Positions 42,133 through 52,016 of a DNA stretch of 64,000 bases are shown here, piece after piece. Within the stretch, counting starts at the first letter, position 1. The number at the start of each line of letters is the position of its first letter. The notes under the pieces are model-generated. The model did not search any database and was not told where the DNA came from. It saw only the letters and a list, made by a program, of their open reading frames with translations. The stretch lies in assembly GCA_011455275.1 (NCBI GenBank), contig CP015028.1, positions 310,001 through 374,000 of the forward strand. Reading direction: 5' to 3'. Origin of the DNA: Pasteurellaceae bacterium Orientalotternb1. Lineage in GTDB: Bacteria > Pseudomonadota > Gammaproteobacteria > Enterobacterales > Pasteurellaceae. The position numbers and the translations under genes were made by a program.

Positions 42133-42868
42133 AGTAGCAATTTATGCGGATGAAGGAACCAGTGAAATTGGCGTTGCTTCCTTAATAGAAGCAGTGCCTC
42201 AATTTTTAAATCGACCTGTCGTGCCTATTTTAGCATCCAAAATTTTAGCGGGGCGGCTTTCGGATTATGCAATGCTCATCATTCCTGGTGGAGCGGATTT
42301 ACCTTATTGCCGTAAGTTGAACGGTGAAGGAAATCGCCAGATACGGCAGTTTGTTGTACAAGGTGGAATTTATCTGGGGATTTGTGCGGGAGCATACTAC
42401 GCTTGCCAGCAAATTGATTTTGTCGGCAAAGACTATAGCGTGAAAGGTGAACGTGAATTAGGTTTCTTTGCAGGATTAGCTCAAGGTTGTTTACCCGAAT
42501 GGACAAATGGAAAGCGTTTTGATGAGTCAGTGAAATCCAAAAATGCGGTAGAAATCAATTTTATTAATGGTGAGCGTGAAACGATTTACTACCATGGCGG
42601 TCCCCGATTTATTCCCTTTCACTCGGCTCGTTATCAAACTATCGCAACATATCCTGATGGTGAGCTTGCTATGATTGCAGGCAAAATCGGCAAAGGGCTT
42701 TATTTTCTCTCTGGCGTACATTTTGAACTTCAAGCCGAAACTTATCAACAAACTGTACAGCAAGCTATTCTTGATGAGCAGCCACAAGAACAGAAAATAT
42801 TACACTATCTGCAAAACTATTCACATACAACATGGAAATTGCTCAAGCAGCTTGATACAGACAGTTAA
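42122..42868 (+). CDS. BPL_N-domain protein (class I glutamine amidotransferase-like), biotin-linked
   Basis: 248 residues resembling the N-terminal domain of eukaryotic biotin-protein ligase. The fold is amidotransferase-like: IIPGGADLPYC then the nucleophile elbow GIYLGICAGAYYAC, and a later YHGGPRFIP and SGVHFEL. Cys is present at the elbow, but the usual His-Glu pair is not clearly in place, so catalysis is doubtful. It starts 81 bp from the divergent bioY gene, which supports a biotin-related role. No ATP or biotin ligase domain is attached. Function unknown. Confidence 0.8.
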   Translation: MVKPVAIYADEGTSEIGVASLIEAVPQFLNRPVVPILASKILAGRLSDYAMLIIPGGADLPYCRKLNGEGNRQIRQFVVQGGIYLGICAGAYYACQQIDFVGKDYSVKGERELGFFAGLAQGCLPEWTNGKRFDESVKSKNAVEINFINGERETIYYHGGPRFIPFHSARYQTIATYPDGELAMIAGKIGKGLYFLSGVHFELQAETYQQTVQQAILDEQPQEQKILHYLQNYSHTTWKLLKQLDTDS

Positions 42869-42966
42869 TGTCAGCTTTATTTTTACGTTTCGCTAGATGA
42901 TTGCCTTTTCTCTTTATCGCAAAATAGGCTACACTAACGCAAACCTTGAGCCATAAGGAGCGAACT

Positions 42967-44172
42967 ATGAATATTCCATTCTGCTTACCCGAAAACATTA
43001 CCCCTGAAGACTTTTTGCAAAATTATTGGCAGAAACGACCGCTTGTGATCCGCAACGGCTTGCCGCAAATTGTGGGGCTATTTGAACCAGCGGATATTAT
43101 CGAGTTGGCTCAGGAAGAGGATGTGACCGCACGTCTTATCCAAACGCACCAAACCCAAGACGGCGAGAAATGGTCACTCAAACGCAGCCCGCTTGATACA
43201 GAAGATTTTGAAAACTTGCCTGAACAGTGGTCGGTTTTGGTGCAAAATTTGGAGCAATGGTCGTCCGAACTCGGTGCGTTGTGGCAAGCCTTTGGCTACA
43301 TTCCGCAATGGCAGCGGGACGATATTATGGTCTCTTACGCCCCAGCGGGTGGTTCAGTCGGTCGCCATTATGATGAATACGATGTGTTTTTAGTGCAGGG
43401 CTACGGGCATCGCCGCTGGCAATTGGGTAAATGGTGTGATCCAAGTACGGAATTTAAGCCAAATCAGCCTATCCGTATTTTTGATGATATGGGGGAAATT
43501 ATTTTCGATGAAGTGCTTGCCCCTGGTGATGTGTTGTATGTCCCATCTCGCTTGTCGCACTACGGCGTGGCACAAGATGATTGCTTAACTTTCTCGTTTG
43601 GCTTGCGTTTCCCGAATGCGACGGATTTGCTCGAAAATCTGTGCAAAACCATTGAACACCAAAGCGATATTTTGCCAAGTTCGCAATTTGCCATTCCGTT
43701 CCGTTTATCGCCAAACGTTCAGCCAAATGCGTTGCTCGATCCAAAAATGGTGACGACATTCAAAGCCCAACTGATTGATTTATTGCAACATTCCAGCCAA
43801 TTTGATGAACTATTTACTCATAGCGTGGCGACTGCAGTCAGCACCCGCCGTTATGAACAGCTCATCGAAGACAACGAATTTTACCCAGACGAAGTGCAAG
43901 AAGTGCTGGAAGCAGGCGGTTGGATCCAACAAGATGCCAATGTCAAAATGCTCTACACTGAAAATCCGTTGCGGGTTTATGTGAATGGCGAATGGATCGA
44001 TGAATTAAACGAAGCGGAAGCGAATTTGTTGATTCGTATTGCCAACGGTGATGCCATTTCGTGGAACAAACTCGCCTCACGGGTGGAAAACCAAGACGAG
44101 CTCGAGTTATTACTCGATACCCTGTGCGACTGGCTCGACAACGGTTGGGTAACGTTAGAAGAAAGCGAATAA
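42967..44172 (+). CDS. roxA: 50S ribosomal protein L16 3-hydroxylase RoxA (YcfD)
   Basis: JmjC/cupin oxygenase that hydroxylates an arginine of L16 using 2-oxoglutarate and iron. 401 residues from ATG 42967, with AAGGAG 8 bases upstream. The iron ligands are visible as H134-x-D136 in VGRHYDEYDVF and H198 in SRLSHYGV. The fold continues with a helical dimerisation part and a C-terminal winged helix. An uptake sequence lies in the first 25 codons (encoding KRPLVI). Monocistronic. Confidence 0.95.
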   Translation: MNIPFCLPENITPEDFLQNYWQKRPLVIRNGLPQIVGLFEPADIIELAQEEDVTARLIQTHQTQDGEKWSLKRSPLDTEDFENLPEQWSVLVQNLEQWSSELGALWQAFGYIPQWQRDDIMVSYAPAGGSVGRHYDEYDVFLVQGYGHRRWQLGKWCDPSTEFKPNQPIRIFDDMGEIIFDEVLAPGDVLYVPSRLSHYGVAQDDCLTFSFGLRFPNATDLLENLCKTIEHQSDILPSSQFAIPFRLSPNVQPNALLDPKMVTTFKAQLIDLLQHSSQFDELFTHSVATAVSTRRYEQLIEDNEFYPDEVQEVLEAGGWIQQDANVKMLYTENPLRVYVNGEWIDELNEAEANLLIRIANGDAISWNKLASRVENQDELELLLDTLCDWLDNGWVTLEESE

Positions 44173-44228
44173 ATAATAACAAGATAGAGGTGTTTAAGAT
44201 GCCTCTATTTGTTTGTGGGAGTCGTAGA

Positions 44229-44555
44229 TTATCCCATTATCCACAACAATAAATTCACATTTAAAATTCCCAAGCCAACGCTGAGCAGGATGTTATTCAG
44301 CCATTTGTAGCTCAACACAACGGTAAAGAGTGAAACGATCTGCGCAAAAAAGAGTGAGTAACCGTTTGTGGCGGTTGGCATACTCAGGCTGGTTAGCACG
44401 AGCAGTAACATAATTACAAGCGGTAACATTTTGTTGAGTTTTTGCAAAATGGGATGAGCAAGTAGTGCCTTAGGCAACACTTGTGGAATAAAGCGTGGCA
44501 GCTGTGTGCCGAGCGTTAATGCGACGAGCATTAAAATCATTTCCCAACTAGTCAT
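44229..44555 (-). CDS. azlD: Branched-chain amino acid exporter small subunit AzlD
   Basis: 108 residues with four hydrophobic helices, the usual small partner of AzlC. Start ATG 44555 (MTSWEMILMLVALTLG) has AAGGAG 9 bases upstream and overlaps the end of azlC by 8 bases, giving translational coupling; a start 20 codons upstream lies inside azlC and is unlikely. The AzlCD pair exports branched-chain amino acids or related compounds. Ends at a weakly structured spacer after roxA. Confidence 0.92.
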   Translation of the reverse strand: MTSWEMILMLVALTLGTQLPRFIPQVLPKALLAHPILQKLNKMLPLVIMLLLVLTSLSMPTATNGYSLFFAQIVSLFTVVLSYKWLNNILLSVGLGILNVNLLLWIMG

Positions 44556-45258
44556 TAGTTTGCTCCTTGTTACGAGTAAAAGATTGCGGCAATAGGGCAA
44601 CAATGACGATCGCAATCAAGATCGCAATTAATAATACCGAGCTATCGCTGATTTGGCGGGCAAGCAGAAAACCAACGAGAGCGATGAAAATGGATTTCCA
44701 CTGTTTTTGGGTTTTGTATTGTTCATACGCCAAAATGGCAAACAGACAGGGCAGAGCAAAATCTAAATTAGGAATATAGCGAGAAATGGAATCGCCTAAC
44801 ACAATGCCGACAATGGTTGCGAATGTCCAATAGCTTACGCCTAACATTGTTGTTTTGAAAATCATGGATTGGCGAGCAGTTGGGGACAGGGTGCTTAATA
44901 GGGCAAAATTTTCATCTGTCATATAGCCAATACTTAAGGTGCGTTGGAGCTTTTCTTGTGGAAGACATTCTCGCATATTTAACGTATAAAAAATAAATCG
45001 CAAACTCATAAGTAATGTGCTTAAAAAAATGGAAGCCAGCCCCGCACCAGAGACGAAAAAAGGAATTGCTGCATACTGGGCGGTGCCTGAGAATACGGTG
45101 ATACACATTACAATAGTAAACCAAGCGGGAAGTCCAGCGTTGGTTGCAAGTACGCCATAAGCAATACCAGCAGCGAGATAGCCCATAAATATGGGAGTGG
45201 TGAGTGTAATCGCACTTTTCCAGCTATTTTTTAGCGGATATTCAAACTGATTCGACAT
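44548..45258 (-). CDS. azlC: Branched-chain amino acid exporter large subunit AzlC
   Basis: 236 residues with about six to eight membrane helices. AzlC signatures: FMGYLAAGIAYGVLATNAGLP, SGTAQYAAIPFFVSGAGL and TDENFALLS. ATG 45258 opens MSNQFEYPLKNSWKSA. Overlaps azlD. Downstream in transcription is azlD, upstream is a terminator that closes the two-component operon. Confidence 0.94.
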   Translation of the reverse strand: MSNQFEYPLKNSWKSAITLTTPIFMGYLAAGIAYGVLATNAGLPAWFTIVMCITVFSGTAQYAAIPFFVSGAGLASIFLSTLLMSLRFIFYTLNMRECLPQEKLQRTLSIGYMTDENFALLSTLSPTARQSMIFKTTMLGVSYWTFATIVGIVLGDSISRYIPNLDFALPCLFAILAYEQYKTQKQWKSIFIALVGFLLARQISDSSVLLIAILIAIVIVALLPQSFTRNKEQTND

Positions 45259-45272
45259 AAAACCTCATACCT

Positions 45273-45304
45273 AAAAGAAAGGAACTGGCAGTGTTGCCAG
45301 TTCC
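45273..45304 (-). terminator. Terminator of the firRS/qseBC-type operon
   Basis: GGAACTGGCA (45281-45290) pairs with TGCCAGTTCC (45295-45304) around GTGT, with TTTCTTTT following on the minus strand. Confidence 0.82.
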
Positions 45305-45371
45305 TTCGTTTTATTATAATCAAATTTCGGTAAAACGCATTTGCAAAATTTGGGGCGGATCTGACCGCTTG

Positions 45372-46729
45372 TTACCAACGCATTGTCACTTTCAGACCTT
45401 TATTTCCTTCGGTATCAAATGCATTTTCTACTTGAACTTGGCAGTGGTGTAGTTCCGCTATGCGATGAACAATGGAGAGTCCTAAACCGCTTCCTTTTTC
45501 ATTTTGCCCTGCGGGGCGGTAGAAGCGTTGTCCAAGTTTGGCTAAATCATCATCGTTCACGCCCCACCGTTATCTTGTACGGTAATGGCATTTCTCTCCA
45601 AGCGAACTGTGATTTTTGAACTTTCTCTCGCATATTTGATGGCGTTGTCGATCAAGTTCCGCATTAGCAATGAGAGCAAAAGAGGTTGCCCTTTGCGAGT
45701 TGGTGGTGTGTCGATATGCTCAAAAATCAGTTCCATATTGCGTTTTTCGGCACTGAAATAGAGCTCGCCAATAATAGAGGGAATCAATTTCTCCCAGTGT
45801 ATCTCTTCAACGCCTTCAAGTGCCTGTAAGTTATCCAAACGAGAGAGTGTGAGCAGTTGCTCAATCAGTTGTGTTGCTCGATTGATACCTTGTGTCAGGT
45901 TATTTAATGCTTTTTCTCTCAGAGCGTTGTTTTCTCCCGCAATTTGGGCGATTTCAGTCTGAATTTTTAGTGCCGCAAGCGGGCTACGCAATTCATGTGC
46001 CGCATCAGAGGTAAAGCGTCGCTCACGCAATAGCATGGTCGATGTGCGGTCAAAGAACTGATTAAGCTCCGTAACCAGCGGCAAGATTTCCTTCGGTAGT
46101 TCGGTTGTGTCGATCCGTGTGGTTTCTTCAGGGGTACGTTGGCTTACTTGCTCGCTGACCTGTTTTAAACGAGAGAGCTCACGGTTGATCAGCCAAATGA
46201 TAAAAGCGAGAAAAATTGGCAGACTCGCAAACCAAATCCACATCTGTCCGAACACCATTTTATTGATCAAATCTTCACGGTAATCGAGTTCTTGTCCAAC
46301 GGCAACACTCAGTTTCCCATCACCAATCGGCAACCAAAAGATACGCCAATCATCGTCTTCATCTTGTAGTCTGCTGATCGTAAAGCCTCGCTGCGGTTTG
46401 TAGAGGAAATTCTCGCCATTGCGTCCGTCACTCAGCACCATTTCCCCCGTATCGGTGAAAACGGCAAAAGCTAACGCATCATCATCAAAATGGGCTTTCT
46501 TGAGCGATTTTTTGCGTTTAGGATGTTTGTCTAACAACAGCATATGGAGATCAGAAGTTGCCAAACGTTGAGCAAACAGAATTTGTTGTGCATCAAAAAC
46601 TTCATTCACTTCTTTGCGGACTTGTAACCACGCAACAGCAGTAGAAGCTAGCCAAATAGACATCGCTGCAATTGAGAGAATGACGATTAAGCGGAAACGC
46701 AAGCTGCGATTTTTACGGATTTTCATCAT
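45372..46729 (-). pseudogene. qseC: Sensor histidine kinase, QseC/FirS type, frameshifted
   Basis: The frame starting at ATG 46729 runs through signal anchor, periplasmic domain with the DYRED motif (149-153), second membrane helix, HAMP, and phosphoacceptor H245 in SDAAHELRSPLAALK, up to the N box and VQDNGGA, then TGA at 45557. The remaining ATP lid and G2 box ([15 protein letters not shown] ... [10 protein letters not shown]) continue in another frame from 45560 to 45372. Restoring one G in GGTGGGGC would give DNGGGVNDDD and one 450-residue kinase. The DYRED motif recalls the iron-sensing site of H. influenzae FirS. Could be a true mutation, a variable G tract or a sequencing error. Confidence 0.85.
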
Positions 46730-47384
46730 TTTTTCCTAAGGCATATCCCACGCCATGCACCGTTCGAATAAATTGCTTGCCCAGTTTTTGGCGTAAATTG
46801 TAAATATGCACTTCTAACGCATTACTGCTGACTTCGTCATCCCAAGTGTAGAGCTTTTCTTCAATCATTGAACGAGTGATCACCCGCTCTTTGTTGTGCA
46901 TAAAGAGTTCGAGTAAATTGTATTCTCGGGTTGTTAATGCAATTTCTTGATCTTTCAAATAGACTTTTCGTAAGTTCGGATCAAATCGAACCAAACTGTG
47001 TTCAATAATGGGATTAGTTTGTCCGTAACGGCGGCGAATAAGGGCTTGTAAGCGAGCAATCACTTCAGATAAGGCAAACGGTTTGCCTAAATAATCATCG
47101 GCACCGAGCTGCAGTCCCTTCACTCGTTCATCTAAGGTATCACGGGCGGTAAGAATTAAGATGGGTACATCTTGATTGGCTTTTCGCCATTGTTGAAGTA
47201 TGTCCAAGCCGTCCATTTTTGGCAAAGTCAGATCTAGCACAACGGCATCGTAAGGTGCAGTTGCCAGTGCATCTAATCCTGTTTTTCCATCGGTAAACCA
47301 ATCAACGCTGAACCCCGATTGGGTCAGCCCAATTTTAAGTCCTTCGCCGATTAAGTTATCATCTTCAATCAATAAAATACGCAT
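46713..47384 (-). CDS. qseB: OmpR-family response regulator, QseB/FirR type
   Basis: 223 residues. Receiver domain has the acidic pocket (IEDD at 6-9), phosphorylated D51 in [11 protein letters not shown] and K in LGKPFALSE. The C-terminal winged helix ends [18 protein letters not shown]. It overlaps the kinase start by 17 bases, giving translational coupling. Enterobacterial QseB and Haemophilus FirR are the closest models. Since the kinase gene is broken, the regulator may now respond to other phosphodonors. A PmrA-box-like element lies upstream. Confidence 0.93.
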   Translation of the reverse strand: MRILLIEDDNLIGEGLKIGLTQSGFSVDWFTDGKTGLDALATAPYDAVVLDLTLPKMDGLDILQQWRKANQDVPILILTARDTLDERVKGLQLGADDYLGKPFALSEVIARLQALIRRRYGQTNPIIEHSLVRFDPNLRKVYLKDQEIALTTREYNLLELFMHNKERVITRSMIEEKLYTWDDEVSSNALEVHIYNLRQKLGKQFIRTVHGVGYALGKNDENP

Positions 47385-47515
47385 TGTGTGTTGTCCTCAT
47401 TTGCAAAATTGGGGAGGGACGATTAAGGATTTTGTTTGAACTTGTAACACGGTTGGCAAAGCCAACGCTCAAAAAGCCATCAGCTTTTATGACCCCTTCA
47501 TTAAACCGCACAATT

Positions 47516-47532
47516 CTTAATAAATGCTTAAG
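47516..47532. promoter_or_regulatory. PmrA/QseB-box-like element
   Basis: CTTAAT-AAATG-CTTAAG matches the PmrA box YTTAAK-N5-YTTAAK exactly on the plus strand (the minus strand has one mismatch). It lies 132 bp before the qseB start codon. QseB and PmrA use similar boxes, so autoregulation is plausible. The box abuts the terminator of the M48 gene. Confidence 0.5.
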
Positions 47533-47562
47533 CAAAAATGGACACCTGAAAGTGTCCATTTT
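47533..47562 (-). terminator. Terminator of the M48 peptidase gene
   Basis: On the minus strand AAAATGGACAC pairs with GTGTCCATTTT around six bases, with a T run. Confidence 0.88.
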
Positions 47563-47569
47563 GTGCAGC

Positions 47570-48337
47570 TTATTTTTGGTTCGCAAGATAAATCGCTTTC
47601 GCTTTAGGCACTAAACGTGCGAGATTTTTTTGGCGATCTTCGTTTGAAGGGTGAGTTGAGAAGATCGACAAACCAGAACTTCCACTTGCTTGGCTCATTT
47701 TTACCCACACATTCGGTGCTGCTTCAGGGTTATAGCCCGATTCCGCCATAAGAAATAGTCCTACTTCATCGGCTTCTGTTTCTTGGCTGCGTGAAAATGG
47801 CTTGTTCAATCCGAACTCGGTAAGCATATCCACCGCATCATAGCCACCGACATTCGTTGAAATGCCTTGTGTTGCCAAAGCAATTTTACCTAATTCACCT
47901 GCAATGCCAGTAATCGCACTTACGGTGCGATCCGATTTACTATGCTCTTGCAGAGCGTGAGCCATTTCATGACCAACAATAACCGCAATCTCATCATCGC
48001 TCAATTTTAAACGCTCAACTAAACCTGTATAGAATGCCATTTTACCGCCAGGCATAGCCCATGCATTCAATTCATTATCTTTAAGGACAACCATTTCCCA
48101 CTGAAATGGAACACCCGTTTTATTCGCTTTTTCAGCGTAAGGTTTCATTTTTTGGAACACGCGATGCACTTTTTGTGCGGTTGGTGAATTCGTATCAATG
48201 GCATGTTGGGCAGAGGCTTGTTGTTTCAATTGAGCGTAGCTATGAGCCGCTTCTTGATTCAAACTCGCCGTATTCACACAACCCGCAATACCGAGAGAAA
48301 CGAAAGTGATTGTGGCAAGTTGTTTTACGTTTTTCAT
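47570..48337 (-). CDS. M48-family lipoprotein metallopeptidase (LoiP/YggG-like)
   Basis: 255 residues from ATG 48337 (MKNVKQLATITFVSLGIAGC). The signal peptide ends in lipobox GIAGC, so the mature protein should be membrane-anchored and periplasmic. The zinc motif HEMAHALQEH and the third-ligand region SQETEADEVGLFLM are complete. The C-terminal motif STHPSNEDRQKNL matches LoiP/YggG, an outer-membrane protease of E. coli. GGAA is the upstream ribosome-binding site. Single gene with its own terminator. Confidence 0.93.
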   Translation of the reverse strand: MKNVKQLATITFVSLGIAGCVNTASLNQEAAHSYAQLKQQASAQHAIDTNSPTAQKVHRVFQKMKPYAEKANKTGVPFQWEMVVLKDNELNAWAMPGGKMAFYTGLVERLKLSDDEIAVIVGHEMAHALQEHSKSDRTVSAITGIAGELGKIALATQGISTNVGGYDAVDMLTEFGLNKPFSRSQETEADEVGLFLMAESGYNPEAAPNVWVKMSQASGSSGLSIFSTHPSNEDRQKNLARLVPKAKAIYLANQK

Positions 48338-48406
48338 AAATAATTCCGATAAATCATTGAGATAGAAAAATGCCAAAGTATGACCTTTGGCATCGATTAA
48401 ATAAAA

Positions 48407-48934
48407 TTATTTTTTCGCACGTTCGAACGATTCTAAAATCTCTTGGCGAGCAGCTTCAACGCCTTCCCAGCCTTCCACTTTCACCCATTTACCCGCTTCT
48501 AATGCTTTGTAGCTTTCGAAGAAGTGTTGGATTTGTGCTTTTAATAACGCTGGTAAATCGCCCACATCTTTAATGTGATCGTACTCTTTACTTAATTTAG
48601 TGTGCGGCACCGCAACCACTTTCGCATCGCCACCTGCTTCGTCGGTCATTTTTAACACGCCTACTGGACGGCAACGGATCACTGAACCTGGTTGAAGTGG
48701 GTATGGGGTTGGGACTAACACGTCCACAGGGTCACCGTCAGAAGAAAGGGTGTGGTTCACATAGCCGTAGTTCGCAGGGTAGAACATTGCAGTTGCCATA
48801 AAACGATCCACAAATAATGCACCGCTTTCTTTGTCCACTTCATATTTGATTGGATCAGAGTTCGCTGGAATTTCGATTACAACATAAATATCATCTGGTA
48901 ATGCTTTACCAGCAGGTACGTTTTCTAAGCCCAT
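48407..48934 (-). CDS. ppa: Inorganic pyrophosphatase
   Basis: Hydrolyses pyrophosphate and so drives biosynthesis. 175 residues from ATG 48934 ([23 protein letters not shown]), with AAGGAAAC upstream; the frame is open 30 codons more, without homology. Active-site acids are in DGDPVDVLV (family I signature) and the tyrosine/lysine region [11 protein letters not shown], then [12 protein letters not shown]. Divergent from trpB. Confidence 0.97.
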   Translation of the reverse strand: MGLENVPAGKALPDDIYVVIEIPANSDPIKYEVDKESGALFVDRFMATAMFYPANYGYVNHTLSSDGDPVDVLVPTPYPLQPGSVIRCRPVGVLKMTDEAGGDAKVVAVPHTKLSKEYDHIKDVGDLPALLKAQIQHFFESYKALEAGKWVKVEGWEGVEAARQEILESFERAKK

Positions 48935-49076
48935 TTTAGTTTCCTTCTTGTTAGAAATAGTGTGAAAAACGCAACGATTATAGCCGATCCTTTTCGCCAC
49001 GCAAAGCAAGCGGTCAGATTTCAAAAGAATTTTGCAAATTTACACTTTACATCTTTTATTTATTGTTGTAGTTTTG

Positions 49077-49092
49077 AACTACTTTAATAGTT
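49077..49092 (+). promoter_or_regulatory. TrpR-operator-like palindrome before trpB
   Basis: AACTACTTTAATAGTT, preceded by TG: 13 of 20 positions match the E. coli trp operator as I recall it, including GAACTA and TAGT. TTTACA at 49046-49051 with TAGTTT at 49069-49074 (17 bp apart) would place the operator over the start point, the usual TrpR geometry. Confidence 0.45.
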
Positions 49093-49115
49093 TAAAGATG
49101 CAAAAGGAACAGAAT

Positions 49116-50321
49116 ATGGCACAAGAATCACTTAACCCACTCATCACTCCCGACCATCTCGGCAATTTCGGTCAACACGGTGGGAAAATCGCTCACCCTG
49201 CATTAGCCAAAGCCCTTGAAGAAATTGAGCAAGGCTTTCGCCAAATTATTGGTGATCCTGAATTTTTGGCAGAAATGAAACGGCTGCAAGCAACTTATGT
49301 CGGTCGTCCAAGCCCGATTTATCACGCCCGCACCCTATCTAAAAACGGGGCTCAAATCTTCTTAAAACGTGAAGATCTCAATCACACAGGAGCCCATAAA
49401 ATCAACCACTGCATTGGTGAAGTATTGCTAGCTAAAAAACTCGGCAAGAAAAAAGTGATCGCCGAAACAGGGGCAGGACAACACGGCGTTGCTCTTGCCA
49501 CCGCAGCTGCCTTGCTCGGGTTAGAGTGCGAAATTCATATGGGGGTGGTCGATATTGCCAAAGAACATCCGAATGTTTCCCGTATGAAAATTCTTGGTGC
49601 AACCCTTGTGCCTGTGTCAGACGGTGCTGGCACCTTGAAAGAAGCGGTGGATAGTGCTTTTGCTTCCTATATGCAGCAAATTGACGATAGTATGTTTGCC
49701 ATCGGTTCGGTAGTTGGGCCCGCACCTTATCCAGAAATGGTGGCGTATTTCCAAAGCATTGTTGGACACGAAGCCCGTGAACAGTTCGTTAATCAATATG
49801 GCGGCTTGCCTGATGAAGTGATTGCTTGTGTCGGTGGCGGTTCCAATGCGTTAGGGCTGTTCAATGCATTTATTGATGACAAAGAAGTCGCCTTAGTCGG
49901 GGTGGAACCTGCGGGCGAAGGGGTGGAAATTGCAGGTCGCCACGCCGCTACAATGACCAAAGGCAAATTCGGCAATATTCAAGGTTTCAACTGCTACTAC
50001 TTGCAGGAAGAAGACGGCACCCCATCTGCCGTTCACTCAATTGCGTCAGGCTTGGATTACCCTGGCGTAGGGCCGCAACACTGCTATTTGAAAGATATTG
50101 GACGTGGACGTTACGAAACTGCCACTGACCAAGAGTGCTTAGACGCTTTCCTTGCCCTTTCTCGCCAAGAAGGGATTATCCCTGCCCTTGAAAGTGCTCA
50201 CGCCGTTGCCTACGCCCTTCGCCGTGCTAAAGAGTTAGGCTGCGATAAACGTTTGCTCGTGAATTTGTCTGGTCGTGGCGACAAAGACATTGATTTCGTG
50301 TTGAGTAAAATCAATTTATAG
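49116..50321 (+). CDS. trpB: Tryptophan synthase beta subunit
   Basis: Condenses indole and serine to tryptophan with pyridoxal phosphate. 401 residues from ATG 49116, with AGGAAC upstream; two further ATGs upstream are in frame. The PLP lysine sits in [12 protein letters not shown], the phosphate loop in [13 protein letters not shown], and the active-site glutamate region [12 protein letters not shown] is intact. It is the standard trpA-partnered type by sequence, but no trpA or other trp gene is adjacent: ilvC follows after a variant uptake pair. Possibly used for indole salvage. Confidence 0.96.
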   Translation: MAQESLNPLITPDHLGNFGQHGGKIAHPALAKALEEIEQGFRQIIGDPEFLAEMKRLQATYVGRPSPIYHARTLSKNGAQIFLKREDLNHTGAHKINHCIGEVLLAKKLGKKKVIAETGAGQHGVALATAAALLGLECEIHMGVVDIAKEHPNVSRMKILGATLVPVSDGAGTLKEAVDSAFASYMQQIDDSMFAIGSVVGPAPYPEMVAYFQSIVGHEAREQFVNQYGGLPDEVIACVGGGSNALGLFNAFIDDKEVALVGVEPAGEGVEIAGRHAATMTKGKFGNIQGFNCYYLQEEDGTPSAVHSIASGLDYPGVGPQHCYLKDIGRGRYETATDQECLDAFLALSRQEGIIPALESAHAVAYALRRAKELGCDKRLLVNLSGRGDKDIDFVLSKINL

Positions 50322-50326
50322 CCAAT

Positions 50327-50391
50327 ACAAGTGGTGAGATCCGCACTATTTTTTGCAATTTGCAAAATTTTTGTCGGATCTCACCGCTTGT
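50327..50391. repeat. Variant facing pair of uptake sequences between trpB and ilvC
   Basis: ACAAGTGGTGAGATCC faces GGATCTCACCGCTTGT. The right arm keeps the GCGGTG form, and the left arm has one change in the core (GTGG for GCGG). Likely trpB terminator. Confidence 0.75.
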
Positions 50392-50491
50392 GTTTCATAA
50401 TTTGCAATTATAAATCACAATAATATCACTTTTCGCAAGTTGAAAATTTGTTATACTGGGTCTAAATTTTAGACATTGACAGGAAAAACCT

Positions 50492-51973
50492 ATGGCAAAC
50501 TACTTCAACACCCTCAATCTTCGTCAGCAATTAGACCAATTAGGTCGTTGCCGTTTTATGAACCGTGATGAATTCGCTGATGAAGCGAATTTCTTAAAAG
50601 GCAAAAAAGTCGTGATCGTCGGCTGCGGAGCTCAAGGCTTGAACCAAGGCTTAAATATGCGTGATTCAGGCTTAGACATCAGCTATGCGTTACGCCCTGA
50701 AGCAATCGCAGAAAAACGGGCTTCATTCCAACGTGCCACGGAAAACGGCTTCAAGGTTGGTACTTATGAAGAGCTGATCCCAACGGCGGATTTAGTCATC
50801 AACTTAACCCCAGACAAACAGCACTCAAAAGTGGTCGCAGACGTTATGCCACTCATCAAAAAAGGGGCGGCGTTAGGTTATTCACACGGTTTGAACATCG
50901 TGGAAGTGGGGGAGCAAATCCGCCCTGACATCACTGTCGTGATGGTTGCACCAAAATGCCCTGGCACGGAAGTGCGTGAAGAGTACAAACGGGGCTTCGG
51001 TGTGCCAACGCTAATCGCCATTCACCCTGAAAACGACCCGCAAGGTGAAGGCTTAGCCATCGCCAAAGCGTGGGCAGCGGCAACGGGCGGTCATCGTGCG
51101 GGTGTGTTGGAATCCTCTTTCGTGGCGGAAGTCAAATCCGACTTAATGGGTGAGCAAACCATTCTCTGCGGTATGTTGCAAGCAGGTTCGATCGTTTGCT
51201 ACGACAAATTAGTCGCCGAGGGCAAAGATCCTGCCTACGCAGGTAAATTGATCCAATACGGCTGGGAAACGATCACCGAAGCGTTAAAACAAGGTGGCAT
51301 CACACTCATGATGGATCGCTTATCCAACTCGGCGAAACTCCGTGCGTTCGAGCTTTCTGAGCAAATCAAAGACGAATTAGCCTTCTTATTTGAAAAACAT
51401 ATGGACGACATCATCAGCGGCGAATTTTCTGCCACAATGATGGCAGACTGGGCAAACGGCGATGCGAACTTGCTCAAATGGCGTGAAGAAACGGGCAAAA
51501 CTGCCTTTGAAAACGCTCCGAAAGGCGATAGCATTCGCATTAGCGAGCAAGAGTATTTCGACAACGGCGTACTCATGGTCGCCATGGTTAAAGCAGGCGT
51601 GGAATTAGCCTTTGACACAATGGTGGCAAGTGGCATCTATGAAGAATCCGCATATTATGAATCGCTGCACGAATTGCCGTTAATTGCCAACACCATTGCC
51701 CGCAAACGCTTATACGAAATGAACGTGGTGATTTCCGACACTGCAGAATACGGCAACTACCTTTTCGCTAATGTGGCAACCCCAATTCTGCGTGAAAAAG
51801 TGATCCCAACGCTTCAAAAAGGCGATTTAGGCGAACCAACCCCAACCGTTGAAATCGACAACGTAACTTTGCGTGAGGTAAACGACGCCATCCGCAACCA
51901 CCCAATCGAGTACATCGGACAAGAGTTGCGTGGCTATATGACAGATATGAAACGCATTTCATCACAGAGTTAA
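50492..51973 (+). CDS. ilvC: Ketol-acid reductoisomerase (class II, long form)
   Basis: Second shared step of isoleucine and valine synthesis. 493 residues, the class II length of enteric IlvC, with the duplicated C-terminal knotted domain. The NADPH-binding loop is [22 protein letters not shown], followed by [13 protein letters not shown]; the metal-binding region is [25 protein letters not shown] at 50452 is a probable -10 box without a clear -35. Terminator with a UUCG loop follows. Confidence 0.98.
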   Translation: MANYFNTLNLRQQLDQLGRCRFMNRDEFADEANFLKGKKVVIVGCGAQGLNQGLNMRDSGLDISYALRPEAIAEKRASFQRATENGFKVGTYEELIPTADLVINLTPDKQHSKVVADVMPLIKKGAALGYSHGLNIVEVGEQIRPDITVVMVAPKCPGTEVREEYKRGFGVPTLIAIHPENDPQGEGLAIAKAWAAATGGHRAGVLESSFVAEVKSDLMGEQTILCGMLQAGSIVCYDKLVAEGKDPAYAGKLIQYGWETITEALKQGGITLMMDRLSNSAKLRAFELSEQIKDELAFLFEKHMDDIISGEFSATMMADWANGDANLLKWREETGKTAFENAPKGDSIRISEQEYFDNGVLMVAMVKAGVELAFDTMVASGIYEESAYYESLHELPLIANTIARKRLYEMNVVISDTAEYGNYLFANVATPILREKVIPTLQKGDLGEPTPTVEIDNVTLREVNDAIRNHPIEYIGQELRGYMTDMKRISSQS

Positions 51974-51988
51974 TTGAGATAAAATAAC

Positions 51989-52016
51989 GCCAGCTTTCGA
52001 GCTGGCTTTTGTTTTT
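51989..52016 (+). terminator. Terminator of ilvC
   Basis: GCCAGCT and AGCTGGC enclose TTCG, followed by TTTTGTTTTT. Confidence 0.93.

Noticed and set aside
49032..49115. Possible trp leader peptide before trpB
   Set aside because: The short open frame contains no tryptophan codons and no terminator/antiterminator pair is evident.
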